The translations under genes and the position numbers were made by a program. 16,182 nucleotides of DNA from assembly GCA_900757615.1 (NCBI GenBank), contig CAAEON010000006.1, positions 1 through 16,182 on the forward strand, written 5' to 3'. Source of the DNA: an uncultured Collinsella sp. (GTDB lineage: Bacteria; Actinomycetota; Coriobacteriia; Coriobacteriales; Coriobacteriaceae). The notes under the pieces were generated by a model, which saw only the letters and a program-made list of their open reading frames with translations, was not told the DNA's origin and made no database searches. Below, in pieces: positions 1 through 5,453 of this stretch (its first letter is position 1; each line of letters opens with the position of its first letter).

Positions 1-55
1 CTGTGTGTGGGCAGCCGCCGCCTGCGTTTTGCCAAAGAAAGATTATTGTCGGGCC

Positions 56-334
56 CTAAATGCCTTTTGTTTCTGCTCCCTCCGCAATCATGTTGCGGTT
101 ATACACCAGGTGCAGATACATCGCGTCGTGCGCGGCGGTGGGATTGCGCGAGGCGATGGCGTCGGCCACATCGCGGTGCGTGCGGATAGTTTCCTCGACG
201 AGCTTTTTGCCGGTCACGTCGATAAAGAGGGGGACGGATGCCTTGAGCACGCCCATCAGGCGGGGAACGACGAGGTTGCCGCCATCCCAAGGCGGCTTCA
301 TGGAGTAGCGCCCGTACGCATCGAATTTCTCCTC
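56..334 (-). pseudogene. 3' remnant of a GntR/FadR-family (FCD) transcription regulator
   Basis: About 92 codons are open between an in-frame stop at 335-337 and the stop at 56-58. The translation matches only the C-terminal end of an FCD ligand-binding domain: a helix ending in THRDVADAIASRNPTAA, then MYLHLVYNR. It keeps the two late histidines (THR and LHL) that in FCD domains help bind a metal or carboxylate ligand. There is no winged-helix DNA-binding domain and no first half of the FCD domain, so it cannot be a working regulator. The family is normally about 220-240 residues. An intact FCD regulator lies at 2219-2911, so a former paralogue is possible. Upstream coding sequence is lost at about 335, just before the hairpin at 355-385, which suggests a deletion or rearrangement there. 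An internal ATG at 301 could start a short peptide but has no convincing ribosome binding site. Confidence 0.6.
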
Positions 335-354
335 TCATAGATGTGCGGCACAAA

Positions 355-389
355 GAGCCCCGAGTTCAATACGAGCTCGGGGCTCTTTT
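355..389. terminator. Symmetric rho-independent-like hairpin
   Basis: A perfect 10-bp stem, GAGCCCCGAG (355-364) with CTCGGGGCTC (376-385), encloses an 11-nt loop. It is followed on the plus strand by TTTTCGTTT, with a shorter T run on the minus side. No plus-strand gene is visible upstream, so it most likely ends minus-strand transcription coming from the ATPase gene, although its T tract is better on the plus strand. It sits at the breakpoint of the FCD remnant. Confidence 0.6.
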
Positions 390-414
390 CGTTTGGATTG
401 CAGGCATATTGACA

Positions 415-540
415 GACGAAAACAGTCTGCGTCCGGTAATAAGCGTACGAAAGCGCAATTTACGTCTTAATTTCGGACGCAAATCAAGACGAAAACCGTT
501 TACGTCTGCTTTAAATCCGTACGAAAACGGTTTTCGTCTT
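415..540. repeat. Palindrome-rich gap downstream of the ATPase gene
   Basis: Arms 486-505 and 521-540 form a 20-bp inverted repeat with one mismatch (AAGACGAAAACCGTTT at its core) around a 15-nt spacer. TGCGTCCG (428-435) pairs with CGGACGCA (474-481) outside it. The motif (G/T)ACGAAA(A/G)C occurs directly four times, at 415, 446, 488 and 520. Read on the minus strand, the 486-540 hairpin lies 18 nt beyond the ATPase stop codon and ends in a T-rich stretch, so it could act as its terminator. No protein-coding signal is seen in this gap. Confidence 0.55.
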
Positions 541-558
541 GCAGGGCAGTTGTCGTTT

Positions 559-1650
559 CTACAGTTCAACTTCCAGTTCGGCTTTGTGCTCGTAGAGGTA
601 GTCGCGCATGTAGGGGATGGCAAATGAGACCTTGCCGTACGAAGGAGCCTCGATAATCGATTCTCTTAACAGGCGGCTGCGGACGGAGCTCACCTGTTGA
701 GGCGTTTTGTTTAGGGCATCGGCAACCATGCTGGTCGAGCTCGTCTGCCCCAAAGACGCCATGCTCAGCAGATAAGCGATGCACGTGGGCGGAATGCGCT
801 GCAGCGCGGGCTCAATCACCATGGCGCAGAAGCGTTCGCGTGCCGTTGCAATGCCACGCTCGGCTTCTTCTTCTCCAATAATCGCTGTATGTGCGCGTCT
901 TGCCAACTGCCATGCGTAGTATCCAACGAGTTGGATCATGAAAGGATAGCCTTGCGTTGCCTCGGCAAGTTGGCCGGCAATACCTGGCTGCAACTCCATG
1001 CCAGACGCTTCAACGGTTTCCTCGAGGGAGTACGACACTTCGGTTACTGCCACAGCCTTCAGATCAAAGGGGAGGGCACGGCGCAAAAACGTAAGTGTCT
1101 TTCCGTTGATGATGCTTTCAATCATCGAAGGCAGCCCAGCAAAAACAAAGGCGATATCAAGGTCTTCGCCGATAACCTGCTGAATCGCAATGGAGAGCGT
1201 TCGGACCTCATCGAGCTCTGCGTCTTGAACCTCGTCGAGAGTGATGAGCAGGCCATTTCCATTCTTGGATATTGTCTGTCTCATGGCGTCGCGTAGCGAT
1301 GGGCCGATTCGCTCAATATCTATGCTGCCGATGGATATGCCAGCTACGGTGGGCTCAAATCTGGCGTGTTTGGCCTGGAATTTGGGCTGCAGCTGTTCGA
1401 GAATGCGCTGGCAAAGTCCCTCGGTTGCGACCTCTTTTATGACCGTCCAGCCACGGCTTTGCGCCAAACGTGAGCACTCGTCAAGGAGGACCGTCTTGCC
1501 CGTTCCACGGACGCCGGCTATGCGCATTAGGCGCCCCGGGGCACCAGGCCCGTTGACGAGGCCCTCATTGAATTCTTCGAGCACATCTTCGCGGCCGATA
1601 ATCGTGGGAGGTGTTTTACCTGCTGTGGGCTTAAAAGGGTTTGTTTGCAT
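559..1650 (-). CDS. AAA-family ATP-binding protein with C-terminal winged helix
   Basis: A 363-residue P-loop ATPase of the AAA_16 / archaeal-ATPase type. Walker A is GVRGTGKT (residues 46-53). Walker B is LLITLDE (134-140), with D139 binding magnesium and E140 the likely catalytic base. After a helical lid (about 210-290) the last 65 residues read as a winged helix: a helical stretch VADALNKTPQQVSSVRSRLL, then a wing that includes GKVSFAIPYMRDYL. ATP binding is well supported; the target is unknown. Proteins of this class are often stand-alone and are thought to be regulators or defence-related switches, but nothing next to it fixes a role. ATG at 1650 is chosen because AAAGGTG lies 7 nt upstream; a GTG at 1659 would add three residues. 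It is monocistronic, more AT-rich than the metabolic genes in the window, and preceded by an unusual repeat array (1671-1730), all compatible with acquisition. Confidence 0.8.
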   Translation of the reverse strand: MQTNPFKPTAGKTPPTIIGREDVLEEFNEGLVNGPGAPGRLMRIAGVRGTGKTVLLDECSRLAQSRGWTVIKEVATEGLCQRILEQLQPKFQAKHARFEPTVAGISIGSIDIERIGPSLRDAMRQTISKNGNGLLITLDEVQDAELDEVRTLSIAIQQVIGEDLDIAFVFAGLPSMIESIINGKTLTFLRRALPFDLKAVAVTEVSYSLEETVEASGMELQPGIAGQLAEATQGYPFMIQLVGYYAWQLARRAHTAIIGEEEAERGIATARERFCAMVIEPALQRIPPTCIAYLLSMASLGQTSSTSMVADALNKTPQQVSSVRSRLLRESIIEAPSYGKVSFAIPYMRDYLYEHKAELEVEL

Positions 1651-1670
1651 GTGAGCCACCTTTGCTCAAG

Positions 1671-1730
1671 ATATAGCAAGATATAGCAAAGTATAGCAAG
1701 ATATAGCAAAGTATAGTGAGATATAGCAAA
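1671..1730. repeat. Helically phased tandem repeats upstream of the ATPase gene
   Basis: Six consecutive 10-bp units (atatagcaag / atatagcaaa / gtatagcaag / atatagcaaa / gtatagtgag / atatagcaaa) run without interruption. On the coding (minus) strand they form three 20-bp units of the type TTTGCTATATCTTGCTATAC. The block ends 20 bp before the ATPase start codon, so it must contain or overlap the promoter. Several TATACT and TATATC hexamers in it are credible -10 elements. A 10-bp period puts every unit on the same helix face, as expected for cooperative binding of a regulator. Slippage-driven expression change is the alternative. Confidence 0.75.
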
Positions 1731-1858
1731 GTAAGCGCTACTCGCGGGTTTTGCGGTGGTGCTATTTTCCAAATGCCGCGCGGATAAAGCGCTGGGCGAA
1801 CAGCTTGTTGGCAACTCACGAGGGCTCGGGGTGCCAATTTGGGGTGCAGTAGTGCTGC

Positions 1859-2018
1859 GCCACGAAAAGGGCCTATCTACTACGTTTAAGCCGCAGGGGT
1901 CAACCATAGTCGGCTTTTTCGAAAATCGACAAGCTCTCTACCAGCGGTTTTGTTTTCGCACTTTTCAGCATGGTCTGGGCTCTCCGCGTTAACGTAGTAG
2001 ATGGGCCCCTTTTGTGGC
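1859..2018. repeat. 160-bp element with 28-bp terminal inverted repeats (MITE-like)
   Basis: The ends 1859-1886 and 1991-2018 are inverted repeats matching at 25 of 28 positions without gaps; the shared core is ATCTACTACGTT. The interior carries no open reading frame that looks real. No target-site duplication is obvious at the ends. The structure fits a non-autonomous transposable element or other dispersed intergenic repeat, which is inference. The rest of the gap (1731-1858 and 2019-2077) shows nothing recognisable. Confidence 0.6.
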
Positions 2019-2077
2019 AAGGGGCCGACCTGCGGCTCAGGGTAGCCAAAAAAGCCCCGTCCCAAAAAGACTGTTGG

Positions 2078-2146
2078 AAGTTGCGGTGGAATAGTTCCTG
2101 TTTTTGCTGCTGAAGGCTTTGAGCAGGAACTATTCCACCGCAACTT
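2078..2146. repeat. Perfect 23-bp palindrome with 23-nt spacer (copy 1)
   Basis: Arms 2078-2100 and 2124-2146 are perfectly complementary over 23 bp and contain TTGCGGTGGAATAG. The spacer (2101-2123) begins TTTTTGC and contains GGCTTTGA. A related palindrome with the same arm start, the same 23-nt spacer length and the same spacer motifs lies at 2929-2991, on the other side of the GntR gene. It sits 73 bp before the GntR start codon. It would fold into a very stable RNA hairpin if transcribed. Confidence 0.75.
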
Positions 2147-2218
2147 ATGAGGGGGCGGGGGATGCGATAGTATTACGTGGTGATATTCGACAAACCGTGG
2201 GCTTCATCCGAGGGCTTT

Positions 2219-2911
2219 ATGGAACAGCACCAGCATTATCAGAGCCTGCAAGATCAGGCATACAACGCATTGCGCTCCAAGATCATCTATGCCGAGCTCA
2301 AGCCCGGCACGCGCCTTTCGGCGATTGGTCTGGAAAAGGAGACGGGAATCGGGCGCACGCCCATTCGCGAGTCCTTTGTGCGCCTGCGCGAGCAGGAGCT
2401 GGTGGAAACGCGTCCCAAGAGCGGCACCTACGTCTCTAAGATTAGTATGGAACACGCCGAGAATGCCTGTTTCTTGCGCGAGAAACTCGAAAGAAGCGTA
2501 CTCATAAAATGCTGTTCGGCCGCTTCGCCCGAGCAAAAGCATCGGCTCGAGCAGATTCTTGCCGAGTCCGAGTCGCTCGACCATAGCGAAACGCGTCGTT
2601 TCTTTGACCTGGACAACCTGTTCCATGAGACGTGTTTTGAGGTTGCCGGCCGCCATATGTTGTGGGATTGGATGAAGAGCGTCAATACGCACTTTGAGCG
2701 ATACAACTGGTTGCGTATGGTGTCACAGGACCTAGATTGGGAGCCAATTCGTCGACAGCATCGCCGGATTCTCGAGGCCATTAAGAGGGGCGATACCGAC
2801 ACGGCGAGCTATCTGGCAGAGACGCACCTGCATCTGATGCCCGAGGAGCAGGGCCCGGTTATCGCCTTACATCCCGACTACTTTGAGCTGCCCAAAGACT
2901 CGGCCATCTAA
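2219..2911 (+). CDS. GntR-family transcriptional regulator, FadR/FCD subfamily
   Basis: A 230-residue protein of usual family length. Residues 9-74 are the GntR winged helix (LKPGTRLSAIGLEKETGIGR, then TPIRESFVRLREQELV and wing KSGTYVS). Residues 82-205 are an all-helical FCD effector domain with the expected metal/carboxylate residues D132, H136, H181 and H203. FCD regulators usually sense organic or sugar acids. The kdgK-eda KDG pathway just downstream on the other strand makes a hexuronate or aldonate intermediate a reasonable ligand, but that is inference from position. ATG at 2219 is chosen because AGGG precedes it at 5-6 nt and the family's N-terminal helix starts right after. A GTG at 2177 would add 14 residues without family similarity. 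Related palindromes flank the gene on both sides. Confidence 0.85.
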   Translation: MEQHQHYQSLQDQAYNALRSKIIYAELKPGTRLSAIGLEKETGIGRTPIRESFVRLREQELVETRPKSGTYVSKISMEHAENACFLREKLERSVLIKCCSAASPEQKHRLEQILAESESLDHSETRRFFDLDNLFHETCFEVAGRHMLWDWMKSVNTHFERYNWLRMVSQDLDWEPIRRQHRRILEAIKRGDTDTASYLAETHLHLMPEEQGPVIALHPDYFELPKDSAI

Positions 2912-2928
2912 TCCGTTCCCCTAATTAG

Positions 2929-2991
2929 TTGCGGTGAAATAGGGACTGTTTTGCGGCTTTGACGACGTAAGCAGTCCGTATTTCACCGCAA
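2929..2991. repeat. 20-bp palindrome with 23-nt spacer (copy 2)
   Basis: Arms 2929-2948 and 2972-2991 pair at 19 of 20 positions and share TTGCGGTGAAATA with the palindrome at 2078-2146 (one base different). The 23-nt spacer begins TTTTGC and contains GGCTTTGA, as in the first copy. It lies 18 bp past the GntR stop codon, so it may serve as that gene's 3' hairpin. There is no clean T tract after it. Confidence 0.7.
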
Positions 2992-3015
2992 GTGCGGGGA
3001 TGCAATCGGGGCATG

Positions 3016-3091
3016 AAAAGGCTGCGGCGCCGCTTGGAGGAAAAGACCGGAAGCAAGGGTCCATTCCCCCAGACGACGCCGCAGCTGTTTT
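3016..3091. repeat. Inverted repeat in the GntR-eda intergenic region
   Basis: GCTGCGGCG (3021-3029) pairs with CGCCGCAGC (3077-3085); flanking AAAA (3017-3020 region) and TGTTTT (3086-3091) extend it loosely. The loop is 47 nt. The trailing T-rich run could make it a weak plus-strand terminator for the GntR gene. No gene is seen between 2912 and 3290, on either strand, that resembles a protein family. Confidence 0.4.
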
Positions 3092-3134
3092 GGTGGACTG
3101 GATTATGTTGAGTCGGTTGATTGACCGGGAAAGC

Positions 3135-3235
3135 AAAGCGGCTCGGGGGCGTGTCGCTTCCGTCACGTTCTATCAGCATACAAGACGGTTTTGGTTCTTG
3201 TTCGTGACGGAAACGGCGCGCTTCCGAGCCGCTTT
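3135..3235. repeat. 101-bp nested palindrome
   Basis: Three stems nest: AAAGCGGCTCGG (3135-3146) with CCGAGCCGCTTT (3224-3235); TTCCGTCACG (3158-3167) with CGTGACGGAA (3203-3212); and CAAGA (3181-3185) with TCTTG (3196-3200). The two outer stems are perfect. The separating segments are of about equal size on each side, so the whole could fold as one long interrupted hairpin. Its function is unknown. It lies immediately beyond the eda terminator. Confidence 0.6.
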
Positions 3236-3272
3236 AAAAGAAAGGGGGCGAGGTCTAGGACACGCCCCCTTT
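3236..3272 (-). terminator. Rho-independent terminator of the kdgK-eda transcription unit
   Basis: AAAGGGGGCG (3241-3250) pairs with CGCCCCCTTT (3263-3272), a perfect 10-bp stem with a 12-nt loop. Read on the minus strand it is followed by CTTTTAAAG, giving a usable T tract. It lies 18 bp past the eda stop codon. Confidence 0.8.
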
Positions 3273-3290
3273 CACGATAGAGAGCTAAAC

Positions 3291-3932
3291 CTAGCCGCGG
3301 ACCTTCTTGACGACGTCCATGGCCTCGCGGGCGATCTGCTCGACCTTGGAGAAGTCGCCGCCGGCGAACAGGGTGGGCTTGACCATCCAGGTGCCACCGC
3401 AGGCGATGATGGCGGAGGAGCTCAGGTACTCCTCGACGTTGGCAGTGTTCACGCCGCCGGTGGGCATAAAGCGATGGCCGACAAACGGAGCAGCGAGGGC
3501 CTTGATGGTGTTGAGGCCGCCATACTGAGCCGCGGGGAAGAATTTGGTGACCTTGAGGCCCAGGTTCTCGGCGGCGGTGACCTCGGAGGGGGTCACGGTG
3601 CCGGGCAGCACGGGCAGGTCGATGCCGATGCAGTGTTTCACGACGTCCTCGTTGTAACCCGGGGAGACGATGAACTTGGCACCGGCGGCGCGGGCCTGCT
3701 CAACCTGCTCGACGGTCAGGACAGTGCCGGCGCCAACGCACATCTCGGGCTCGGCCTCGGCCATGGCGGCGATGCACTCGGCGGCGCAAGCGGTGCGGAA
3801 GGTGACCTCGGCGGACTTCATGCCGGCTGCCATAAGGGCGTGAGCGAGGGGGGCGGCATCCTCGACCTTGTCGAGCACGACGACCGGGACGATGCCCAGA
3901 GATTCAAGCGTGGTGTAGAACTGATCGAACAT
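3291..3932 (-). CDS. eda: 2-dehydro-3-deoxy-phosphogluconate (KDPG/KHG) aldolase
   Basis: A 213-residue class I aldolase that cleaves KDPG into pyruvate and glyceraldehyde-3-phosphate in the cytosol. The length is typical. The family residues are visible: E42 in SAEVTFRT (catalytic acid/base), R46, the Schiff-base lysine K130 in KFFPA, and the phosphate-binding loop PTGGV (157-161) plus a later ACGGTW. The start at 3932 is set by AAAGGA 7 nt upstream and by alignment to the usual N-terminus; the reading frame stays open 12 codons further but without family similarity. It lies downstream of kdgK on the same strand, 253 bp apart, and the two enzymes act in sequence. A strong terminator follows. 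The gap holds three hairpins, so the two genes may be expressed at different levels. Confidence 0.95.
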   Translation of the reverse strand: MFDQFYTTLESLGIVPVVVLDKVEDAAPLAHALMAAGMKSAEVTFRTACAAECIAAMAEAEPEMCVGAGTVLTVEQVEQARAAGAKFIVSPGYNEDVVKHCIGIDLPVLPGTVTPSEVTAAENLGLKVTKFFPAAQYGGLNTIKALAAPFVGHRFMPTGGVNTANVEEYLSSSAIIACGGTWMVKPTLFAGGDFSKVEQIAREAMDVVKKVRG

Positions 3933-3982
3933 GGTGTTCCTTTCGATGTGAGGCGCGCACGGGCGCATGATTGCTAAATGTG

Positions 3983-4171
3983 CTGGTCAAGAGCCGGTTT
4001 TGGATTGGTTATCGGAGGCACTGCTTGGGGTTCAAGCAATTCCAAAACCGGCTGCGCGACCAGTCGTATAGGGAATGCCGGGCAAAACCGGAATGGGACT
4101 GGTGGTTTTGCCCGACCGGAAAGATCGGGGAGCGGGCCGCAGGGGTATGGGATAGGAAAGCTGCGGCCCGC
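3983..4171. repeat. Three consecutive hairpins in the kdgK-eda intergenic region
   Basis: Hairpin A: TGGTC (3983-3987) and AGCCGGTTTTGGA, with the complementary segment 4041-4062, 21-22 nt arms with one bulge and small mismatches; its loop holds a smaller stem GCTTG/CAAGC. Hairpin B: CGGGCAAAACC (4079-4089) with GGTTTTGCCCG (4104-4114), perfect. Hairpin C: GCGGGCCGCAG (4132-4142) with CTGCGGCCCGC (4161-4171), perfect. None is followed by a good T tract on the minus strand, so they look more like RNA-stabilising or processing structures, or repeat elements, than simple terminators. Confidence 0.65.
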
Positions 4172-4185
4172 GGAATGGAGACGGA

Positions 4186-5220
4186 TTAGCGCGCGACGCG
4201 GGTGCCACCGTCGGCGGCGTATGCCACGGCTGCGATCTCGTCGGCGGTCACCAGGTTGGAATCGCCCTTGATGGTGAGCTTGAGGATCGAGGCTGCAATC
4301 GCGTAGTTGACGGCGTCCTGCGGGTCAAAGTCGTTGATGAGGGCATGGACGAGTCCGGCGTTGAAAGCATCGCCGGCGGCAACGCCCTCGAGTACGTGCA
4401 CGTCGTGAGCAGGGGAGAGCCAGTGCTCGCCGCTCTCGGCGTCAAAGAGCATGCCCATCCAAATGGAGCGCTCGACGCAGGAGATGTTGCGGACGACTGA
4501 GGCGACCTTCTTGCAACCGTACTCGGTGCAGATCTGACGGGCCATCTCGACGTAGGTGTCGCGCTCCTCGATGCCGTGGGCAAGGGAGCCGGAGACGCAG
4601 GTCATACCAAGGCCGGCAGGCGCGTCCTCGTCGTTGGCGATGCAGATGTCGACGAGCGGCAGGAGTTCCTTCATGGTGGCCTGCGACTTCTCGGGCGACC
4701 ACATCTTGCCGCGATAGTTCACGTCGCACACGGTGGTGATGCCCTTGGCGCGGCAAGCGGTGAGGGCATCCTTGCAGGCAGCGGCCATCTCGTCGGACAC
4801 GGCGGGAGTCACGCCAGAGAAGTAGAAGACGTCAATGCCCTTGAGAATCTCGTTCCAATCAAAGACTTCGCGCTTGGCCATGTTGATGGCAGAGTACTTG
4901 CGGTCGTAGACGCAGCCGTTGCCGCGTTGCGAGGCACCGATTTCAAACACATAGGAGCCAAGACGGTCGCCCTGACGCACGACGCGCGTGGTGTCGACGT
5001 CGTAAGCCTTCAGCGAGCGAAGGGCGCACTCGCCCAGACGGTTGGCCGGGACAACGGAGACGTAAGCGGCCTTGTCGCCTTGGTAAGCCAGTGAAAGCGC
5101 GGTGTTTGCCTCGGCGCCGCCATAGCGAACGTCAAACTCGGTGGCCTGCTCAATGCGCAGGTGATCTTTGGGCGAGAGCCTCATCATGATCTCGCCGAAG
5201 GTAAGAACCGTTTTACCCAT
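4186..5220 (-). CDS. kdgK: 2-keto-3-deoxygluconate kinase, PfkB family
   Basis: A 344-residue ribokinase/PfkB sugar kinase that phosphorylates KDG to KDPG with ATP, feeding the aldolase encoded next. Sugar-binding glycines are in RYGGAEANTALSLA (32-45). The anion-hole and catalytic-base motif is AAGD (281-284, D284 the base); the usual PfkB motif is GAGD, and alanine at the first position is also known in KdgK-type enzymes. The start at 5220 is set by AAGGAG 11 nt upstream and by MGKTVLTFGEIMMRL aligning with the family N-terminus; upstream in-frame codons (to 5307) cross the 5' leader palindrome and are not protein-like. It is divergent from the LacI-family gene and co-directional with eda. 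Substrate assignment to KDG rests on the eda neighbour; other ketoses remain possible. Confidence 0.88.
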   Translation of the reverse strand: MGKTVLTFGEIMMRLSPKDHLRIEQATEFDVRYGGAEANTALSLAYQGDKAAYVSVVPANRLGECALRSLKAYDVDTTRVVRQGDRLGSYVFEIGASQRGNGCVYDRKYSAINMAKREVFDWNEILKGIDVFYFSGVTPAVSDEMAAACKDALTACRAKGITTVCDVNYRGKMWSPEKSQATMKELLPLVDICIANDEDAPAGLGMTCVSGSLAHGIEERDTYVEMARQICTEYGCKKVASVVRNISCVERSIWMGMLFDAESGEHWLSPAHDVHVLEGVAAGDAFNAGLVHALINDFDPQDAVNYAIAASILKLTIKGDSNLVTADEIAAVAYAADGGTRVAR

Positions 5221-5264
5221 GGTCGCGCAGCTCCTTCTTGCTCGTGCGTACACCTTTGATATGG

Positions 5265-5320
5265 CGTTGGCACGGAGGTGCCAAGACGGTAGGGTACATC
5301 TTTGCACCTCCGTGCCAACG
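5265..5320. promoter_or_regulatory. Nested operator-like inverted repeats in the kdgK leader
   Basis: CGTTGGCACGGAGGTG (5265-5280) is a perfect inverted repeat of 5305-5320, 24 nt apart. Each arm is also its own small palindrome: GCACGGAGGTGC (5270-5281) and GCACCTCCGTGC (5304-5315), both GCAC-N4-GTGC; the left one extends to TTGGCAC-N4-GTGCCAA. It lies 45-100 bp upstream of the kdgK start, in the presumed 5' leader. It could be a pair of binding sites for a dimeric regulator, possibly the FCD protein at 2219, or an RNA hairpin in the kdgK leader. Confidence 0.6.
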
Positions 5321-5325
5321 CTTTC

Positions 5326-5371
5326 CGAAATCGGTTTACGAAATCGGTTTCGTTTCGAGTTGTAGTATACT
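5326..5371. promoter_or_regulatory. Divergent promoter region with LacI-type operator
   Basis: ACGAAATCGGTTTCGT (5338-5353) is a palindrome with a central CG, typical of LacI/GalR operators. CGAAATCGGTTT also occurs at 5326-5337, so two copies lie 13 bp apart. AGTATACT (5364-5371) is self-complementary and gives a TATACT -10 box on both strands. The operator would lie upstream of the -10 for the LacI gene and just downstream of the start for kdgK, so binding should repress kdgK and autoregulate the regulator. The -35 boxes are weak. Confidence 0.6.
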
Positions 5372-5453
5372 CACCTACAGCGTTTTGCAACTGAGATTTT
5401 TAAAAATGCCTAAAATGGCTCAGACTGCCGACAATTGGGAAACGGGGTGCGCT

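Noticed and set aside
281..301. ATG at 301 as a true start of a short FCD-like protein
   Set aside because: Family similarity continues upstream of the ATG to the stop at 335, so the fragment is better explained as a truncated gene.
1671..1730. The phased repeats as a CRISPR array or plasmid-type origin iterons
   Set aside because: There are no unique spacers, units are only 10/20 bp, there are no cas or replication-initiator genes, and the block sits in a promoter position.
1631..1837. Small minus-strand frame encoding a Tyr/Leu/Ile-rich hydrophobic peptide upstream of the ATPase
   Set aside because: The hydrophobic run is just translation of the tandem repeats, and no ribosome binding site or family match supports it.
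3000..3977. Long plus-strand open frame opposite eda (325 codons)
   Set aside because: It is Gly/His/Asp-rich low-complexity translation antisense to a clear aldolase gene, without family similarity.
5265..5284. TTGGCACGGAGGTGCC as a sigma-54 promoter
   Set aside because: It resembles the -24 box, but the -12 TTGC is missing, the sequence is better explained as a symmetric palindrome, and sigma-54 is not expected in this lineage.
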